Source: JAXGPP01 sp964436865
Lineage (GTDB): Bacteria > Planctomycetota > Planctomycetia > Pirellulales > Thermoguttaceae
Assembly (NCBI GenBank): GCA_964436865.1
Contig: CAYTFK010000283.1
Coordinates: forward strand, 1 to 9,570
Direction of reading: 5' to 3'
Length of the DNA stretch: 9,570 bases
The translations under genes and the position numbers were made by a program. The notes below the pieces were generated by a model. The model did no database searches. It was not told the origin of the DNA and saw only the letters and a program-made list of their open reading frames with translations. How positions within the stretch are numbered: the stretch's first letter is position 1; every line of letters begins with the position of its first letter. Shown one piece after another: positions 7,001 to 9,570 of this stretch.

Positions 7001-8356
7001 ACCGTCACCGGCCGCGAGGAACATGCCTTTCGGATTCCGCCCGAAGCTACGCCAGGCGAGCCACTCTGGCAGTCGTTTGAGGACGCATGGATTGATTTCG
7101 ACGTCCGCCCGCTCGTTGGCGCCCAGCTCGTGCTGGATGGTTCGCTGCGGCTCCATCTCACACCGCACGTGGCGGCACCGACCAAGGCGACGGTGACTCT
7201 GGCCGGCGAAGCTCGTACTGTCGAGTTGGCGCCCGAGTCACCGCTGGCACTTGAGTGGCCCTGGAAACGTCCCACCGGGGAAGAGGTGCAGCCGGTCGAG
7301 GTCACAGTCACCGCGGGGAGCCTGCACTACCGCCGAACGTGGTGGCTCAAGAGCGAGGAGGCGGTGTTGAAGTTGGGAGAGTTCCCGGCCGAGTTCACCG
7401 CCGGCCAGCGTCTGCGCGGCGAAGGCGAGAAGTCGCTCGACGATGTCACCCGGGCCGTTGCCGATTGGCGCGAGAACTCGTGTGGCGGGCAGTCACGCCA
7501 GTGTCTGTTCATGCATCCGCCTTACATGCACGGCGTCGGGTACACCTTCGCCCTGTCGCCCGCCATCCGCCTGCCGGCCGATCCGCCCGCGGTGTTGGCG
7601 TGCGAAATCGGCAAAGCCGATGGCAGCGATTCAGGCGATGGCATCGTATTCCGAATTGCGGCGGTTGATTCCACCGGCCGTGAGACGCTGCTCGCGGAGA
7701 AGTCGTGGATCGCCCACGCTTGGACTTCCCTGGAGGCCGATCTGACGCCTTGGGCGGGACAAGAAGTGCGGCTCAAGCTCATCGCCGACGTGGGCCCCAA
7801 CGACAACTCGTCGGGCGACTGGGCGTGCTGGTCGCCGATCGATTTGCGAAGCCGCGGTCTGACGCTGGTGACCACAGTCCACGACGAGGCGGTGGAACTG
7901 GGGCGCGTGCCCGGACCGCATCCACAGCCGGATCTGACTATCGCCGATTTGCGGGGCTCGCGGGGCGGCGTGCTGCATTTTCAGGCGATTGGCCTGCAAT
8001 CGAGCGGCCAGTACATATCGCACGGCAAGCTGAACGGCGTCGCCCTGGGGCCCCTTCCGGCTGGCGGCGGCAACGAGACGGGCGGCGTATGGGCCGACGT
8101 TGAAATGCCGCTCTCGGCAGCGGCCATCACCGCGCTGGCCGAGTGGAACACGTTCTCGATCGACAACCCGGGCGGAGACTCCTTCGCGGTGCGAGGCGCG
8201 TGGATCGAGCTTGAGTTGGCCGATGGCCGCACGGCCTCTTCGCAGATCACTCGGACTGCCTTCACGCAGCCCCCCGGGTGGCAGTACGGCGCCGGAATTG
8301 GGGTTCCGGCCGGCGAGCCGATCGAGTTTCGGTTGCGGTTCGCTGCACTGAAGTGA
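4001..8356 (+). CDS. Large exported multidomain protein, putative glycoside hydrolase (GH101-like architecture)
   Basis: A 1451-residue protein. The ATG at 4001 follows a perfect AGGAGG at 6 bases, and residues 1 to about 20 are a signal peptide (hydrophobic run, then QALGQ); an upstream in-frame ATG at 3950 would bury it. Regions judged by eye: a jelly-roll carbohydrate-binding-like module (about 47-202, FDNLAAYRE at its end); a beta-sandwich resembling galactose-mutarotase-like domains (about 230-480); a probable TIM barrel (about 488-800); a beta domain (about 830-990); and two or more C-terminal beta modules (about 1117-1273 and 1300-1451). In the barrel, TAYCDVHTA puts D635 at a strand end and YSEGNNHWYY puts E683 at a later one, a spacing that fits a nucleophile and acid/base pair. 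ITDHE (524-528) and MEGGMEN (771-777) are other likely cleft segments. The order mutarotase-like, barrel, sandwich, binding module recalls GH101/GH129 enzymes acting on alpha-GalNAc, but I cannot assign a family or substrate. Confidence 0.7.
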   Translation: MSLRITAVVTLWIVAGQALGQAENEPTGSRPYEMVWAQRTEDTRPPLVDFENLDGWTVETADAVAAWSATGRQPLWGERVGQLTYRAAGGQPRVAIKPPRAIALPPNFDCFNLWLYGNNWAWVPDRTTPQVEIVLVLRGRQGQPVRISLGRVRWKEWWLMHRRLNPGEMNALGDSASIEAIEVLGGRNTDDRTLYFDNLAAYREELPPLEFAPRPARNLTLFPGQTAGTNTGPGRLPFPTREETILPDNLAENYRVRLEQSGESYRFHYVGDDGHLVYEYRPASGTLGDVTAHWEGRGEPFRPLDGGGVAFWIDEQGKSAPPEKIEPLECRREGETVISRWRCALGERRIDVEYRLRLWQKSLVIDCLCPGGEVGEFRTGRAVGALNPRLVTLPYLTGDAQRPAVLVAGPTDRPLFTFALIDYYRSDASSLWAVNHIADDGVEHNGGARYLPKTDGRRNDCFERLFLTVSPRFEEILPNVPNPKSPWMHVTGSRVWRAHGASNRESDYALWKRVARHGMSQIVITDHEVGWRDGGESFTFRTRAAPGKGGDEGQAEYARKIRGLGFRYGIYNNYTDFAPVNEHWHEDMVTRLPDGEWQTAWPRCYNPKPARAVEYESKLAPIIQQKFQLDTAYCDVHTAVRPWQYCDYDARVPGAGTFAATLYAYGEIMLHQKETWNGPVYSEGNNHWYYCGLTDGNYGQDQAARLDERPWLVDFDLRKLHPLCCNFGMGNLGMFFGRDEGFGATSAEREARLDRFLAATLAFGHTGFLVMEGGMENAVRSYYSVQQIHAHYADQTAAEIRYADESGRLLDTSAAVATDAYQRSQVATRYSNGLEVVVNGHPSETWRTADAILPPNGWFVRGDLSDGKLLAFSAMVDGHRADYVDSPAYIYANGRGRLTRFEKALCDGQLAANRRGDGSVELIPVGKCSTLAVALDGQSAAAVALDEAGREIGPAQTRFSRGLVHVTPVDGAFSYILTPAAPPAVLLRSPRMAVVPGETVTVTGREEHAFRIPPEATPGEPLWQSFEDAWIDFDVRPLVGAQLVLDGSLRLHLTPHVAAPTKATVTLAGEARTVELAPESPLALEWPWKRPTGEEVQPVEVTVTAGSLHYRRTWWLKSEEAVLKLGEFPAEFTAGQRLRGEGEKSLDDVTRAVADWRENSCGGQSRQCLFMHPPYMHGVGYTFALSPAIRLPADPPAVLACEIGKADGSDSGDGIVFRIAAVDSTGRETLLAEKSWIAHAWTSLEADLTPWAGQEVRLKLIADVGPNDNSSGDWACWSPIDLRSRGLTLVTTVHDEAVELGRVPGPHPQPDLTIADLRGSRGGVLHFQAIGLQSSGQYISHGKLNGVALGPLPAGGGNETGGVWADVEMPLSAAAITALAEWNTFSIDNPGGDSFAVRGAWIELELADGRTASSQITRTAFTQPPGWQYGAGIGVPAGEPIEFRLRFAALK

Positions 8357-8448
8357 AGGCAGTCGCCCCCATCGTGTGGCGGGTGCGATGATGCTTTGCT
8401 GTCTTCCCAACGCCGCGTCGCTGCCCGACGTCGCCGGCCGGGGGAATG

Positions 8449-8475
8449 CCCGTCCTGGAAGACGGGGTCTGTTTT
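8449..8475 (+). terminator. Possible terminator after the large exported protein
   Basis: CCCGTC (8449-8454) pairs with GACGGG (8461-8466) over the six-base loop CTGGAA, followed by GTCTGTTTT with a run of four T. It lies 92 bases after the stop codon and before serC. The T-run is short and interrupted, so termination may be partial. A weaker hairpin (CGTCG 8416-8420 with CGACG 8426-8430) precedes it. Confidence 0.45.
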
Positions 8476-8500
8476 GAGTAGACTGTGTGATTCGTATGAC
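8472..8500 (+). promoter_or_regulatory. Weak promoter candidate for serC
   Basis: A -10-like TATGAC (8495-8500) sits 29 bases before the serC start. The possible -35 is TTTTGA (8472-8477, 17-base gap) or TTGAGT (8474-8479, 15-base gap). Both are poor matches. The location between the hairpin and the serC Shine-Dalgarno (AGGA, 8517-8520) is the main argument. Confidence 0.22.
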
Positions 8501-8528
8501 AAACCAAGCTGCCTGCAGGACTCTACCC

Positions 8529-9570
8529 ATGTCGAAGCGCGTCTACAATTTCTCGCCCGGCCCGGCCGTGCTTCCCCTTCCCGCCCTTGAAGAAGCCCAG
8601 CGCGATCTCGTGGAACTGCCGGGTACGGGCATCTCGATTCTCGAGATCAGCCACCGCTCCAAGGCGTTCGAGAAGATCCTCAACGAGGCGGACGCCAATC
8701 TGCGCAAGCTGCTGGCGATTCCCGACAACTACAAGATCCTCTTCCTGCAGGGCGGGGCGCTATTGCAGTTCGCCATGACCGCCATGAACCTGCTCAAGGA
8801 CACCGGCAAGACGGCCGACTACGTCGTCACCGGGTCCTGGAGCAAGAAGGCGATGTCGGAGGCCAAGACTCAGGGCCAGGTGCGCAGCGTCTGGAGCGGT
8901 GAATCGGCCAACTTCGTCCGCACCCCCAGGGCCGACGAGTTGCAGTTCAACCCCGACGCCGCCTATGCCTACATCTGCTCGAACGAAACCATCCAGGGCG
9001 TGCAGTTCCCGCAGGAGCCCGATACAGGTTCCGTTCCCCTGATCTGCGATTCTTCGTCCGATTTCCTTTGCCGGCCCGTGCCGATCAACCGCTACGGCGT
9101 TCTCTTCGCCTGCGCCCAGAAGAACGCCGGCCCGGCGGGGGTCACCATGGTCATCATCCGCGACGACCTTCTGGAACGCACTCCGAAAGGCCTGCCGTCG
9201 CTGCTCGACTATCGCCTGATGGCCGAGAACAAGTCGCTGTTCAACACGCCTCCGGTGTTTGCCATCTACATGGTCAAGCTGGTCACCGACTGGCTGCTTC
9301 GCGACATCGGCGGGCTGGAGAAGATGCGCGAGATCAACCAGCAGAAGGCCAAGATGCTGTACGACGCCATTGACCAGTCGGCCGGTTTCTACCAGCCGCA
9401 CGCCGACCCGGCCAGCCGTTCGATCATGAATGTCACTTTCCGCCTTGCCGACGAGAAGCTGCAGGACGCCTTCGTCAAGGGCGCTGCCGAGCGCGGCCTG
9501 GTTGAGTTGAAGGGACACCGCTCCGTCGGCGGGTTCCGCGCTTCGATCTATAACGCGATGCCGGTCGAGG
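8529..9570 (+). CDS. serC: Phosphoserine aminotransferase (partial at the window end)
   Basis: A PLP-dependent class V aminotransferase that converts 3-phosphohydroxypyruvate and glutamate to phosphoserine and 2-oxoglutarate in serine synthesis; it usually also serves pyridoxal phosphate synthesis. The start MSKRVYNFSPGPA is typical, with AGGA 8 bases upstream. Family landmarks are ISILEISHRS, the phosphate-binding LQGGALLQFA, SNETIQGVQF, CDSSSDFLCRP, the cofactor lysine K198 in AQKNAGPAGV, the substrate-loop region SLFNTPPVFAIYM, and GHRSVGGFRASIYNAMP near the C-terminus. 347 codons are present, with no stop before the window ends; the usual length is about 360, so roughly 14 residues are missing. 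The call is secure. It follows a possible terminator, so it is probably not part of the upstream unit. Confidence 0.97.
   Translation, partial: MSKRVYNFSPGPAVLPLPALEEAQRDLVELPGTGISILEISHRSKAFEKILNEADANLRKLLAIPDNYKILFLQGGALLQFAMTAMNLLKDTGKTADYVVTGSWSKKAMSEAKTQGQVRSVWSGESANFVRTPRADELQFNPDAAYAYICSNETIQGVQFPQEPDTGSVPLICDSSSDFLCRPVPINRYGVLFACAQKNAGPAGVTMVIIRDDLLERTPKGLPSLLDYRLMAENKSLFNTPPVFAIYMVKLVTDWLLRDIGGLEKMREINQQKAKMLYDAIDQSAGFYQPHADPASRSIMNVTFRLADEKLQDAFVKGAAERGLVELKGHRSVGGFRASIYNAMPVE

Noticed and set aside
5156..7168. A 670-codon open frame on the - strand inside the large exported protein gene
   Set aside because: Length alone is not evidence at this GC content. Its composition is that of an antisense shadow, and the + strand frame has a signal peptide, domain-like structure and a strong ribosome binding site.
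8760..9518. A 252-codon open frame on the - strand opposite serC
   Set aside because: serC is unmistakable on the + strand; the antisense product matches nothing and has shadow-like composition.

Overview
The window is a GC-rich bacterial stretch in which every convincing gene reads on the + strand. The DUF1573-type secreted protein, the very large exported carbohydrate-active-looking protein and the strong G/C bias at third codon positions suggest a Planctomycetes (or other PVC-group) chromosome. This assignment is an inference from gene style, not from a marker gene.

Layout: (1) positions 2-67 are the last 21 codons of an unidentified gene. (2) Positions 288-2366 are a compact corrinoid methyl-transfer cassette. 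It holds a uroporphyrinogen-decarboxylase-fold (MtaA/CmuA superfamily) methyltransferase, a 56-codon protein I do not recognise, and a MtaC-type corrinoid protein with an intact DxHxxG cobalamin-binding motif. Gaps are only 15 and 48 bases, each gene has its own Shine-Dalgarno, and a hairpin plus T-run follows at 2401-2431. (3) Positions 2367-2797 are non-coding, with a terminator, a competing hairpin and a possible promoter. (4) Positions 2798-3919 encode an exported DUF1573 protein. (5) Positions 4001-8356 encode a 1451-residue exported multidomain protein. Its central region looks like a glycoside-hydrolase barrel with candidate Asp/Glu catalytic residues, flanked by beta-sandwich modules, and a consensus -35 lies just upstream. 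(6) Positions 8529-9570 are serC (phosphoserine aminotransferase), cut by the window end.

Working model (inference): the exported protein attacks a complex, possibly methylated, glycan or glycoconjugate. The cytoplasmic pair (methyltransferase plus corrinoid protein) takes methyl groups from a methylated substrate into one-carbon metabolism. No second methyltransferase or corrinoid reactivating protein lies in the window, so these must be encoded elsewhere if the system works. The most novel elements are the small protein between the methyltransferase and the corrinoid protein, the loss of the usual His-x-Cys...Cys zinc ligands in the methyltransferase, and the unassigned giant exported protein. 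serC is a housekeeping neighbour with its own likely signals.
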